Assembly: GCA_007115705.1 (NCBI GenBank) | Contig: QXEO01002102.1 | Location: forward strand, 2,746,509-2,810,508 | DNA from: Dactylis glomerata | Taxonomy: Eukaryota; Streptophyta; Magnoliopsida; Poales; Poaceae | Reading direction: 5' to 3' | Length of the DNA: 64,000 nucleotides | Shown: in pieces, positions 22,201 to 33,069 of the stretch | Layout of the letters: each line of letters opens with the position of its first letter | How positions within the stretch are numbered: the first letter of the stretch is position 1 | Made by a program: the position numbers and the translations under genes | Notes under the pieces: model-generated | The model's input: only the letters and a program-made list of their open reading frames with translations | Told to the model about the DNA's origin: nothing | Databases searched by the model: none

Positions 22201-23719
22201 AGTACCGGAAGGATTTGTAGCATCACTAGTAGTACAACCTACACTGATGGACAAAATACGAGAAGCTCAGAAAGGAGATAAAGAGCTAGAGAAGGTTAAA
22301 GAAGACATGAAAGAGGGCAAAGCTAAAGGATTTAGAGAAGATGAACAAGGAACCATCTGGTTCGAGAAGCGTATTTGTGTGCCCAATAACCCTGATCTTA
22401 GGAAGTTGATCTTCCAAGAAGCTCATGATACACCGTATTCAATTCATCCTGGTAACACCAAGATGTACATGGATGTGAAAGAAAGATTCTGGTGGAGTAA
22501 TATGAAGCGAGACATCGCTGAATATATAGCCAAGTGTGATGTGTGCAGTAGAGTAAAGGCTGAACATCAAAAACCAGCAGGACTACTTCAACCACTGAGA
22601 GTGCCAGACTGGAAATGGGATCAAATTGGTATGGACTTCATCACTGGATTACCCCGAACAAAATTAGGGTATGATTCTATTTGGGTAGTAGTTGATCGTT
22701 TGACCAAGATAGCTCACTTTATACCAGTGAAGACCACCTATACTAGTGCCAAGTTGGCTGACATTTACATGAAGAGGATTGTATGTCTTCATGGTGTTCC
22801 AAAGAGTATTGTGTCTGATAGAGGAACCCAATTTACCTCTCATTTCTGGAAGCAACTTCATGAATCCTTGGGAACTAGGCTAGAATTCAGCACAGCGTTT
22901 CACCCGCAGACAGATGGTCAAACTGAGAGAGTGAACCAGATTTTGGAGGATATGTTGAGAGCATGCGCCCTAGACTATGGATCTAGTTGGGATGACAACT
23001 TGCCTTATGCAGAGTTTTCCTACAACAACAGCTATCAAGCTAGTATTGAGATGGCACCATTCGAGGCTTTATATGGTAAGAAGTGTACAACACCTCTATT
23101 ATGGAGTGGTGTAGGAGAACGAAGTTTCTTCGGGCCTGACATCATTCAAGAAGATGAAGAGAAGGTTAGGTTAATCAAGGATAGGTTGAAGATAGCACAA
23201 TCTCGAGAGAAGAGCTACGCTGATAATAAGCGCAGGGATGTCACTTATGAAGTAGGAGATAGAGCCTATCTCAGAGTATCGCCCCTTCGTGGAGTCAAGA
23301 GATTTGGGATCAAAGGAAAGTTAGCACCTCGATTCATAGGACCATTCAAAGTCTTATCCCGCAAGGGAGAAGTAGCATATGAATTGGAACTACCTGAGAT
23401 TCTTTCAGCAGTACACAACGTGTTCCACGTTAGTCAGCTAAAGAAATGTCATCCAGAGATGTCAGAAACCCCATTGAGAGATACAGTACCCCTCGAGGAA
23501 GTACGACTAGAAAGTGATCTGACCTACGAGGAGAAGCCTATCAAGATATTAGAGACAGTAGAAAGAAATACACGTACCAAGACCATCAAGTTTTGTAAAG
23601 TGCAGTGGAGTCACCACACTGAGGAAGAAGCTACCTGGGAGCGTGAAGATAACCTTCGAGAAGATCACCCTCACCTATTTGCTAGCCTTTCCGAAGCTCG
23701 AGGGCGAGCTTCATCTTAA
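19253..23719 (+). CDS. gag-pol: Element H Gag-Pol polyprotein, intact, with chromodomain
   Basis: One open frame of 1488 codons encodes all functions needed for copying and integration. I start at ATG 19253 (MPPRCAP), right after CTACCTCAG; the in-frame ATG at 19154 adds an unlike hydrophobic leader. In order: an Asn-rich and Pro-rich N-terminus, a Gag core, a CCHC zinc knuckle (CYNCKKNGHYSTSC, 326-339), protease DTG at 388-390, RT with FIDD at 698-701, RNase H with catalytic Asp 847 (CDAS), integrase with an HHCC region and Asp1128, Asp1189, Glu1225 (D,D35E), and a C-terminal chromodomain at about 1424-1470. Length and order are normal for Del/Tekay chromoviruses. All catalytic residues I checked are present and no stop interrupts the frame. 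The chromodomain is known to guide such elements to marked chromatin. Confidence 0.95.
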   Translation: MPPRCAPNNNNNDENNNNNNNTVIQQLVAAQAQLMQMMTQFIQASANNNNNNNHPPPPPPPPPPQVDRLARFLRLRPNKFSSATEPIVADDWLRSVNKDLVTCECTDAEKVRFTAHLLEGPAVMWWETYQITHPIDGLDWDTFREGFRNAHISSGTMNVRKEEFRSLRQGGRTLKEYMDDFCALSRYAPDDIDTDAKRKEKFLNGLKGELKIPLSVAYAPNYQSLLDQAVTLDNNIRKEENRKRKFSNSKNHVEPFHKKHHSSESSGYGGSHKHGGRFSKGSGSNFNGHRYNGGFKGNNSHGHHNGHNGQHRHNSEAKKDLSHITCYNCKKNGHYSTSCPEKSNELAKPNPFQKGQVNHIHVEEVMNEPDAVMGMFPLNSITTFVLFDTGASHSFISRTFATKNGFPTETIGKTIKVSSPGGEMLVNAGCRQLILEIGRYKFPSHLVILDSQCLDVILGMDWMTIYGGVIDCVNRAITLTTPEGKRIRYKSNLEFQDIRLNHLKGVSLEEVHIVKEYPDVFPDELPGMPPDRDVEFLIELLPGTGPIAKRPYPMSTDELKELKKQLEEQLGKGFIRESSSSWGAPVLFVEKKDKSQRLVMDYRSLNEVTIKNKYPLPRINDLFDQLEGASVFSKIDLRSGYFQLKIREHDIPKTAIVTRYGSYEYTVMPFGLTNAPSYFMNMMNKVFMEFLDKFVVVFIDDILVYSKSNEEHEKHLRAILEKLREHKLYAKFSKCEFWLSKVGFLGHIITKDGIAVDPAKVTAVTEWESPKNVGEIRSFLGLAGYYRRFIENFSKIAKPMAELLKKEKKFEWTEGCESSFQELKRRLVSAPVLCLPDLEKEFQVYCDASRQGLGSVLMQGGRVAAYASRQLKKHEVNYPTHDLELASVVHALKTWRHYLMGKRCEVFTDHKSLKYIFTQKDLNMRQRRWLELIKDYDWSLQYHPGKANVVADALSRKAYVNCLSTEVLPEDLCNGLRDLSLEVVPEGFVASLVVQPTLMDKIREAQKGDKELEKVKEDMKEGKAKGFREDEQGTIWFEKRICVPNNPDLRKLIFQEAHDTPYSIHPGNTKMYMDVKERFWWSNMKRDIAEYIAKCDVCSRVKAEHQKPAGLLQPLRVPDWKWDQIGMDFITGLPRTKLGYDSIWVVVDRLTKIAHFIPVKTTYTSAKLADIYMKRIVCLHGVPKSIVSDRGTQFTSHFWKQLHESLGTRLEFSTAFHPQTDGQTERVNQILEDMLRACALDYGSSWDDNLPYAEFSYNNSYQASIEMAPFEALYGKKCTTPLLWSGVGERSFFGPDIIQEDEEKVRLIKDRLKIAQSREKSYADNKRRDVTYEVGDRAYLRVSPLRGVKRFGIKGKLAPRFIGPFKVLSRKGEVAYELELPEILSAVHNVFHVSQLKKCHPEMSETPLRDTVPLEEVRLESDLTYEEKPIKILETVERNTRTKTIKFCKVQWSHHTEEEATWEREDNLREDHPHLFASLSEARGRASS

Positions 23720-23730
23720 GGGGGTTAGTC
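23719..23730 (+). other. Element H polypurine tract
   Basis: AGGGGGTTAGTC lies between the gag-pol stop and the 3' LTR start at 23731. The G run overlaps the stop codon, leaving only 11 bp between pol and LTR. Confidence 0.7.
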
Positions 23731-26700
23731 TGTAACATCCCAAGTTTTCAAAATAAAAAAAAACCATCATGCATACATGGCATATTGCATAAGTGTGATT
23801 CATATAGCATTTTGAAACATATTCCATCAAATATTGCTGTCCCATTTACCCTTTTGTACAAGGTTTTGAAATAAAACTAGTTTCAGAAAGTTTATAAATT
23901 AAATAGCCCCATTTCTATATGGAAGCTATTGTGATTTTATCAAATATCCTATTTACCAAATGGCACTACTTGGAAAATATACAAATGTTTTTATTTTCAA
24001 ACCTCACCAAACAGCACATAATAGGTTTGACAAATACCTTGGCACATTTACAAAAGTTCTACAAATTTTAAGTTTAACTAAAACCAAGCAAAGTTGTTTC
24101 AAACAAATCAAAGAACAAAACAGAAATCAGAAAAATAGAAAAGAAAGTAGAAGTAAAAAAACAAAAGGAATAGGTGCAGCCTGGGCCGACCCGGGACGGA
24201 AAGCGGCCCAGCAGATCAACCCGAGTAGCTAACCACCGCCCTCTCCCCTCTCTCTCACTGCCGCCCTGGACCCACATGTCATATGTCTGTTCCCAATCGT
24301 CACCCCCCTTTCTCCTTCACTGGAACCGCTCCGCCGCGCGAGGAACCGCCCGCACTCCCTCCTTTTCCCGCAACCCCTCGGCGTATCTCCCTCTCAGAAC
24401 CCCCCATTCCCCCTCCCTATCCACTCTCTTTCCCCACTGGAGAAACCGCCGCTGGAACTTGCAATTTCTCGCCGGAGTCTGCAAGGTCGCCGCCGTTTCT
24501 TTGACATTACCGGTGCGGTTGAGGCAACTCCGCCACTTATCTCTTGTCTCCCTATTATCCCCTCTCCCTGGCGCTCAACCTAACCCAGTTAAGTGGGATT
24601 TTCCTCCACAGAATCGCCTCGCAGACGCATCGCCGGAGCGCCCGACGCCATCGCCGATTCCAGCCAACCCTCGGACGCATCACAGAGAATAATCGCTGCC
24701 GCCATTCAAACTCGCGAGTCCGTCATCGTCGTCCGCACGCCGTCCTCGTCTCCCACGCTGTCACCGACCACGGAAACATCGCCGTCGATAACCACCAGGG
24801 TCGCCTCGCCGGAAAACAGCCCCACCGGTGAGCAATTCCTCTCTTGTTTCTTCCTGCCCATTCGATCAAGATCCAATGGCTAGGATTAGAAGCCTCTTCC
24901 GAATTGGTACCCTCCAATAGCACACTGCCACGTTGCGCAGCCCAGTCAGCCCGGTCAATCCAGTCAAAATCAAATTGAATTTTGAATTTCAAACATCAGA
25001 TTATGTGCAGAACTTGTAAAATCCATAGTAAATAATTTTTGGGAAATTGGTATCATTGGAATCCAAGAAATGTGTAGAACACAAATATGTAGAGAAACCA
25101 TGGTGGTTCTGTACAAAGTTTTGAAGTGAAAATAAAAATATCAAAAATGACTTACAAATAGCATAAAATTCATAACTTTTGTTATGTGAATCCAATTGCT
25201 ACAAATTTGTAGTCTATGGATTCCTCAGGACATTTAGAATACTCTGAAATCAAAAATTGTCAAACTTGAAATGTGCACAAACTTGCTATTGTTAAATTTA
25301 GTCAAATCACTATTTTGGACCTCATTTGAATTCTAAAAACTATTTTGGAGTGAAACCACTTGCAGTAGCTTCATACTACTGTCCTCTATCCAGTGGGTTC
25401 ATAACCCAAATTTTTCAGAGCAATGCCAAACCAAAAGTATTTTTGGGAAGCATTTGTCCAATTTCCAAATAATCAAATTGTCTATTGCTTTGCAAAAATT
25501 GTTAAAAGGCTTTTCCAACACCACACTTGTTTTCTAAACATCATGGTTCACTGAATACAACATTTTGACACACTAACTTAGTGTGTGAAATTAAATTGAC
25601 TTTTGCATACATGCATACATGTCTATGATTGCCATTTAGAGTTAGTGTATTTATGCTTGTGAACTTGTTGCTTGTATAGATTGTGAAGAGGAACTGAACA
25701 ACCCCTGTGACTGCTGTGAGTGTGCGGGTTGCTACCAAGGCAAGTGACACACATGCTTCTACCCATTTTATTTATGCATTAGTGTTTTATAGTAGTGTGC
25801 ATGATAGGCTGGATTTCAAAGTGAAGTTTTGCAATGCTAGATCCTAGTAGTGTATAGACACCTCTGAACCCACCCCTGTTAGGTTGTAGTTTTAGTTGAA
25901 GAATTGATGCCAATGCTATGATCACTTGTTAAAAATGTTTGGTGAACAAATTAAGAACTTCAACTAAAATGAAACACCTGGGTGGATTAGTTTGTTGATG
26001 GAGGCGAAGTTGAGTGTCTCCTGGGGCCTCATGCCTCCTAGAGGATGGGGTGAACTCTAAGAGTACACTTGTGGAATGCCACTCAGGATTAAAGAGGTTA
26101 ACATGTCTTCCATGCCTTAGAGTACTTCCAGTGCAGCCTTATGACAATATGGGCTCTATCTTGACTGATTAAGATGTGAGGGTTCAACTTGTGTGCAAGA
26201 TATGGGCTGGTAGCAGAATTATAGGTTGGGAACGGATCTTGCCAGTATGGTTGCTCTCTCCTTGTGAAAGGTCTTGTCTCATTCTTCTCTCTGGGTTGAA
26301 TGGGTCTTAAGGTGAAAGTGCAAAACCCCTGCAGGGTGTCAATCTAATCGATTAGCCGTGTCCCCGGTTATGGACAATTTGAGTCTCTAGACATGGAATG
26401 TACGGAAGAATCTCATCACCGTTTCTGAATGCTTAAAACTTGTCTAGAAACCCCTAGGTTAGGGGCTCAGGACCATGCACTCCGAGGGGTGGTGGTTTCT
26501 GTTGTTCCGACTCTGTTGAATTTCGCCCAGTGCTACATAACTTGCAACTATGTAGTATTTGGGTGTTATCTCGACCCTTGAAAAATAAAATTTTGAAAGA
26601 AAGTTTTGGAAAAGAGTAGGACAAAATTGGCTTTATGCAAACTAGCCAAGAGATCCACCAGCCAAATATCATGTAGCTAGTTCTTTCACAACAGCCACCA

Positions 26701-27086
26701 AATATGTGTCATTTGCCAGTACATCATTGTACTGATCCCCATTTATGGGGCTGCATATTCAAATGTGCAGGTTCTTCAGATGATGAGTAAGTTGATAGGA
26801 TTTCAAGCCTACATACCAACATGATTGCCTGTGGCACATGGTGAAGATGAAGGCTCACTACTACCCTAGTTTCCGTTGTGTTTATGTATTGTTGCACTCT
26901 GTTATTTGAGCTAGTCCATGAGACTAAGCTGGTTTGTAAGATTTGAAGACATATGTATCTGGATCCACATTGTAATATTTGATACTATGCAATGAATACT
27001 ATATTTTGTACTGTGGTGCTATCAGTGATCCAGGGAATAGCACTTAACACAGGAGTTCCACCTTAATCCAAAGGTGGGGCGCTACA
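23731..27086 (+). repeat. Element H 3' LTR, complete (3356 bp)
   Basis: It starts TGTAACATCCC and ends GGGGCGCTACA, an imperfect inverted pair. The first 540 bp are AT-rich and absent from the 5' LTR copy. A GC-rich leader-like region (about 24240-24830) ends at a donor-like CCG|GTGAGC (24828), and a long AT-rich part follows. TTTATAAATT at 23891 is a weak TATA candidate. Open frames of 73-172 codons in the GC-rich part have no recognisable domain. Confidence 0.9.
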
Positions 27087-29064
27087 TTAGCGGCCCAGGC
27101 ATTTCTCTAACACGTATACAAACTCCACGATCCCGCAAGATTCCCAATTCATTTCACATCGTGAGTATCCATAAACGAAAGATCACGATATCAACTCAAA
27201 TGAAAGATAGTGCAATGTTGAAAGCTTGCCCCATGACGGCATGGCTGGGCTAATTTCCAACTCACAACTTGCAAGCATAACAACTCAACATAAGAGAGCC
27301 ACAATGTCAAATTTTTTAAAACGACAAAAGTAAAGTGTGCCATCAGGTTCGTGAGAGCTTTACTGACCAATTTTCGCATAACACCAAAAAGAGTTTAATT
27401 TGAAGGATAGATAAAAGCAAGTCAAATGTACTTTGGAATAGCAAATTGCTAATAGGTATGTATGGTGGACACATTGGAACAACTTGGTTTTTAGGAGTTG
27501 GATGCACGAGTAGAGCTCATACTCAGTACAAAATGAGGGCTAGCAAAAGACTGGGAGCGACCAACTAAGAGAGCAATAACAGTCATAATCATGCAGAGCG
27601 ACAAAGCGACATTAAAAGAAGCATAAGATGGCATCAAAAGTCAAAAACTAAATGATCATAGAGGCTTATGGCAACTTTGTATGAGTCAAACATGTGTGAG
27701 CATGTGCCAAGTCAACCCAAATAAAGCATCAAAGGAGAAAACCAAAATAACGCTTCCAAATAATTAAAAACAACGCATGATTTTTTCAAAGGCTCATTAA
27801 GCAATCTCAGTCATTTGAGACAAGTCATGCTACAGCAAAAACACTAAGCATACTATCAAAAAGACATCAAGCACGACATGCAAAAGCCTAGGCTGCAGTC
27901 TACACAAGCTCCTTCTTGTACCACTTTTTTGCATAAAGCTTTTTCTCTTTTCCAACACCATTCAAACTTTTTTGAAACAACTCTTTTGATGAAAACCAAC
28001 ATGTACCAGAGGTCAAAATACACCTTGATGCAAAGATATAACAAGATCTGAACACAAATCAAGGCGAAAAACGAAAGCTAAACGCAGTTCTAGAAAAAGA
28101 AAACACTCATTGAAACAATAAGAATGAAAAACTGAGTGTTCTTGGCAAATGAAAAGCAAGGCAACTTCTCCAAAAGGAATTTGTTGGGGTCCAACCATTT
28201 ATTGCAGCAAACAAAACTAAACAAAACTGAAAACTAAAAACAACTGATGCTCCAAGAAAAATGCATAGTGCATGAAGCAATAAAAATATAGTGTGTTGAA
28301 AGGTGACCTGATTTTTGCCGATGAAGAAGGGGTTTCTCGGGGGCATCCCCAAGCTTTCACGCTTGTACTTCTTGGATATTTCTTGGGGTGACATGGGCAT
28401 CCCCAAGCTTGAGCTTTTGTCTATTCTTCAACTCATCTCATAATTCTCCAATCCCTACACTTGAAAACTTCCTTCATACAAAACTAAACACAATTCTATT
28501 AGCAACATTAGTGTAAGCATAACATTGAATCAACCCTTTTTGCTTCAGATTTCAACTCAAAACCACCATAAATAAAGCATATATTACTGTAGCAACTTAC
28601 CCAAAAGTTCCATGATCAAAAGAACTCAAAAATAAAGCGATAAAGCGGCAAACACAAATATTGGAAGAAATCTGTCAAAATAGAACAGCTGACAAAGGTC
28701 TAATTTTTGGAGGGTTTTCTGTTGCTCAAATCGAAAAGTGTATAACTAATGAAAGTTTGGATATAACCTGGGGCATATGCACAATAAATCACAGGTCCAA
28801 AAGATATTCTGAGAATTTTCACGATTTTTTACGGTGCAGCACTGAAAACTGTTTCAGGAGAGCAACATCCCCAAATCTTACCTCACTCAAATTAGAGGCT
28901 TCTCTTGGCACAAAAACGAAATAAAAAGGATAAGGAGTGGTTATTACAGTAGTAATAACTTCCAAGACTCAAATAAAAGAAAAAGTACTGAAAGTAAAAA
29001 TATTGGGTTATCTCCCAAGAGTGCTTTTCTTTAACGCCTTTGAGCTAGGCGCAGAAAATGTGAA
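27087..29064 (-). other. Element C non-coding tail, part next to gag-protease
   Basis: No supported gene. It resumes C after H with TTAGC. Part of it (27485-28930) parallels 44915-46360 of element F, so C and F share a tail. A conserved two-hairpin box lies at 29003-29052 just after the protease end (minus direction). Confidence 0.6.
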
Positions 29065-31120
29065 TCAAGTAATATCAAGTGATGAAGCATCAAGCTCATA
29101 ATTTGCTCTAAGAATAGAGTCAAAAAGTAATTTCTTTCTCTTTCTAGGGAAGTGTTCCATATCTTTCTTGAGTGGAAATTGATATTTGATGGTGCCTTTC
29201 CTCATATCAATGATGGCACCTACAGTTCGAAGAAGGGTCTTCCCAAAATAATAGGACATGAAGCATTGCATTCAACATCCATGACAAGAAAATCAACGGG
29301 AACAAGGTTATTGTTAACCATAATAAGAACATCATTAATCCTTCCCAAAGGTTTCTTCTTAGCAACATCAGCAATATGAACATCATAATAACACTTTTCA
29401 AGTGGTGGTAAATCAAGCATGTCATAAATCTTTCTAGGCATAATAGAAATACTAGCACCTAGATCACATAAAGCATGGCAATGAAAACCATTAACATGCA
29501 TATCAATGATGGGTTCCCAACCATCTTCTAACTTCTTGGGAATAGAAGCTTTTTGCTTCAACTTTTCATCCCTAATTTTCATGAGAGCATTGGTAATATG
29601 CTTAGTAAAAGCAACATTTAAAGAACTAGCATTGGGAGTCAAAGCAAGCTTTTGCAAGAACAAAATAACTTCAGATATATTGCAGCCATCAACATCAAAA
29701 TCATTAAAGGAAATAGAGCTATCATCTCCTACGCTCCGAAAAATTTCAGCACTCTTTTGAGAAAATGTTTTTGCTGTTTTAGTTTTTTTAACACTAGCAG
29801 TGGGAGTTTTCTCTACACCAATCAAAGTAAGAGGATTGCTAGCATTAGGAATAACATCATTAGAGGTAGTAATGGTACATATCTTCATCTTTCTAGCCAT
29901 CTCATCTTCTCTTTCCCACCTGGCATGCAATTCTGCTAGCATCCTAACATTTTCATCAATTCTAACTTGGATAGCATTAGCAGTGGCAAAAGGATTATTC
30001 TCCTTAACATCATTAGGCAAGAATTTTAATTTCAGAAGTTCAACATCATGAGCAAGGCTATCAACTTTAGAAGCAATAATATCAATTTTGCCTACCTTTT
30101 CCTCAACAGACTTGTTAAAAGCATTTTGCTTACTGATGAAGTCCTTGAGCATTACCTCAAGCTCGGAGGGCGCATCCCTAGTGTTGTTAGAGGAATTACC
30201 ATTACCATAACCATTACCATTGGTAGAAGGATACGACCTATAATTGTTACTAGCAAAATTGTTCCTATAAGCATTGTGGTTGAAATTATTATTTCTAATG
30301 AAGTTTACATCAACATGCTCTTCTTGAGCAACCAAAGAGGCCAAAGGAACATTATTAGGATCAACATGACTCCTATCATTAGAAAGCGTAAGCATAATAG
30401 CATCAATCTTATCACTCAAGGAAGAGGTTTCCTCAACAGAATTTACCTTCTTACCTTGTGGAGCTCTCTCGGTGTGCCATTCAGAATAATTTACCATCAT
30501 GTTGTCGAGAACCTTTGTTGCGGCGCCCAAGGTAAGGGACATAAAAGTGCCTCCAACAGCTGAATCCAATAGGTTTCTTGAAGAAAAATTCAGTCCTGCA
30601 TAAAAAGTTTGGACAATCATCCAAGTAGTCAGTCCATGAGTGGGACAATTCTTTATCATAGATTTCATTCTTTCCCAAGCTTGAGCAACATGTTCATTAT
30701 CAAACTGGCTAAACATCATAATATTTCTATGCAAAGCTATAATCTTAGCAGGAGGATAGTATCTACCAATAAAAGCATCCTTACACTTAGCCCATGAATC
30801 AATACTATTTTAGGCAAAGACAGCAACCAATCCTTAGCTTTTCCTCTCAAAGAGAAAGGAAACAACTTAAGCTTAATAATATCACTTTCTACATCCTTAT
30901 ATTTCTGCATCTCACATAGCTCAACAAAATTGTTGAGATGAGCTGCAGCATCATCAGTACTAGCACCAGAAAATTGCTCTTTCATAACAAGGTTCAACAA
31001 AGCAAGCTTAATCTCATAAAAATCAGCAGCAGGAGCAGGTGGCGCAATAGGAGTGCAGATAAAATCACTATTATTAGTGCTAGTGAAGTCACACAACTTG
31101 GTGTTCTCATGAGTAGCCAT
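29065..31120 (-). pseudogene. gag-pro: Element C gag-protease (broken)
   Basis: The start ATG is at 31120 (MATHENTKLCDF), matching element I. The Gag core lies near the start (FPFSLRGKAKDW), followed by Asn-rich linkers and a region with Ser/Thr/Lys repeats. The retropepsin-like domain has ALCDLGAS as active site and IILGRPF as second motif. A single-base loss near 30806 shifts the frame so that the coding sequence continues in another frame from about 30734. A second shift near 29225 separates the IILGRPF motif from the last 65 codons. No zinc knuckle and no RT follow. The function would be Gag assembly and self-cleavage; this copy cannot make a full protein. Confidence 0.8.
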
Positions 31121-31278
31121 TCTAGCAAAGCTAAAAGCTGACAAATAAAAACAACTATAAGGAAACTAATTTTTTTGTGTTTTTGATAAAACGAAACAAG
31201 TAAAAATAAAGTAAAGCAAAACTTAAAACAAAGTAAAGGATGTGCGTGCGAAACACCCCTTGCAGAAGTCTTCTTTTT

Positions 31279-31295
31279 CCCCAGCAATGGCGCCA
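31279..31295 (-). other. Element C primer binding site (tRNA-Asp-like)
   Basis: The minus strand reads TGGCGCCATTGCTGGGG, seven bases from the inner LTR edge at 31303. It differs from the tRNA-Asp complement by two bases. Confidence 0.75.
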
Positions 31296-31302
31296 GAAAA
31301 CT

Positions 31303-33053
31303 TGATTGCGTTTGATGGTGCCAAGTTGACATGGGAAAATGTAGTTCAATCCCCGGCAACGGTGCCAGAAAACTTGTTGATGGCGCGGTGATGATGATGC
31401 CAGAAAAATTGATTGTGTTTGTTGATGAAGTAAAATAACCGGCTAGTTGGAAACCCCAAGAGAAGGTTTGATGAATATAGCATCAAGTTTTCCCTCAGTT
31501 ATGAAACCAAGGTTATCAATCCAGTAGGAAAAAGCCAAACTCAAGAAGGTGATGCTTGCTAGCTTCGTGACAGCTTCGGACAATTTATAGGGCGCCTCGT
31601 CCAAGCTTTGCTTTGCGAGCAGCAATGTGGAACCTGCACACAACACAACCAAATACTTTGTTCCCAACTTACGATGAGGTTGTCAATCTCACTGGTTTGC
31701 TTGAAACAAAGGGTATGAGCGTATCGAGTGGAAAGTGATAGTAATATGTGAGTAAAGTAAACAGTGCGAGTAAAGTAAACAGGTGATAGCAATATAATAG
31801 AAATAGGACCAGGGTCCATAGTTCACTAGTGGTGTCTCTCCATAAGATAAAATAACACATGCTGGGTAAACAAATTACAGTTGGGCAATTGATAGAATAA
31901 AGATAACGTGATATGTCGAGAGGATCACTATGAGATTTACTCTGGGCATTACAACAAGATACATAGACCGCCATCCAACTGCATCTATGACTAATAATCC
32001 ACTTGTGGCGAATCAATCCGAGAACTCCACAAGTATTAAGTTGCGAACAACAGATAACTGCATTAAGCAAAGTGTGTAATGTAAACAAAGCATATGCCCT
32101 TGAGCATATGAATGTTGTTTTCTCCCTAGTGGCAACATCACATCTACAACCTTAGAGGTTTCTGTCACTCCCCCAGATTAAATAGAGGCATGAACCCAAC
32201 TATCGAGCATAAATACCCCCTCTTGGAGTCACTAGTATCTACTCGGCCAAGATAACTACTAACAATGGAGAGCATGCAAGATCATAAACAACATAGAGAT
32301 AACATAAGATAATATTCAGCACATCAACCCAATCATAACACCAATATTCATCGGATCCCAACAAACACAACATGTAGAATTACATAACGGTGATCTCGAT
32401 CATGTAAGGGAGCTCATGAGATCTAAACATGAAGCACATGGTGGAGAAGACAACCATCTAGCTACTGCTATGGACCCATAGTCCAAGGTAGACTACTCAC
32501 TCATCGCACCGGAGGCAAGCATGGTGATGAAGAAGACCTCCGGTGGCGATTCCCCTCTCTGGTAGGGTGCCGAGAAGAGCTTCTGGACCCTCCCAATCTT
32601 GGGTCGACGGCGGCGGCGGATCGCGATGTATTCTGGAAAAGTGATCGGGTTTTTAGGTTTTTCCCGTCGGGGGGTCTTTATAGGCGAAGGGGCATCGTCA
32701 GAAGTGGACCGAGGTGGCCACAGACATAGGGGCTGCGGCCAGGGCCTGGGCCGCACCGCCCTATTGTTTGGGCCCCTCGTGGCCCCACTCCATCTACTAT
32801 TCAGTTCTCTGGAAGCTTCAGTGAATTTCTGGATGTTTGGCTTTTGTTTCGTCCAATTCCGAGAATATTTCCTGTGTAACTTTTCTGAAACACAAAAATA
32901 GCAGAAAACTTGGAACTATCACTGTGGCATCTCGTTAATAGGTTAGTTCCGGAAAATGCATAAAAATGCCACGAAGTGTAACGAAACACTAAGCAAATGG
33001 TGTAAAAACAAGCATGGTGCATCAAAAATTATAGATAAGTTTGAGACGTATCA
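31303..33053 (-). repeat. Element C 5' LTR (1751 bp)
   Basis: It runs on the minus strand from 33053 (TGATACGTCTC) to 31303. A TATA-like box lies at 32684-32675 (minus, CCTATAAAGA). A perfect PBS-like copy sits inside the LTR at 31351-31367 and a partial one at 31393-31415. The other LTR is 12304-14054. Confidence 0.85.
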
Positions 33054-33058
33054 CTAAG
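33054..33058. repeat. Target site duplication CTAAG of element C, right
   Basis: CTAAG follows the C LTR and leads straight back into element B (CTTGGGGAAGT, its polypurine tract). Confidence 0.9.
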
Positions 33059-33069
33059 CTTGGGGAAGT
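33059..33069 (+). other. Element B polypurine tract
   Basis: CTTGGGGAAGT lies directly before the LTR start TGATACG at 33070. In D the same place reads ATGGGGGGAGT (42101-42111). Confidence 0.75.

Larger units (their letters stand above)
15013..27086 (+). mobile_element. Element H: chromodomain Ty3/gypsy (Del/Tekay-like) with extra upstream ORF
   Basis: The layout is 5' LTR (first 538 bp deleted), primer site for initiator tRNA-Met, upstream ORF, intact gag-pol with a chromodomain, polypurine tract and a complete 3356-bp 3' LTR. The 3' flank is TTAGC, and TTAG still precedes the truncated 5' LTR at 15010-15013, so a TTAGC duplication is likely. The two LTRs match closely by eye. Long LTRs plus an ORF before gag recall rice RIRE3/RIRE8-type elements; that comparison is from memory. 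H is the only element here that could be autonomous, but its 5' LTR has lost the promoter end. Confidence 0.9.
12304..33053 (-). mobile_element. Element C: non-autonomous gag-protease Athila-like retrotransposon
   Basis: Two LTRs of equal length (1751 bp) in minus orientation flank the element, with a CTAAG duplication outside them. Reading on the minus strand: 5' LTR 33053-31303, tRNA-Asp-like primer site, broken gag-protease, about 2.9 kb of non-coding tail, polypurine run AGCTTGGGGATGC, 3' LTR 14054-12304. H is inserted in the tail. Without H the element is about 8.7 kb. No RT, RNase H or integrase is present. Element I (53324-59886) is a relative with the same gag and the same layout. Confidence 0.9.

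Noticed and set aside
30048..30563. Plus-strand ORF of 171 codons
   Set aside because: It lies opposite the Asn-rich linker of C gag and consists of reversed repeats.
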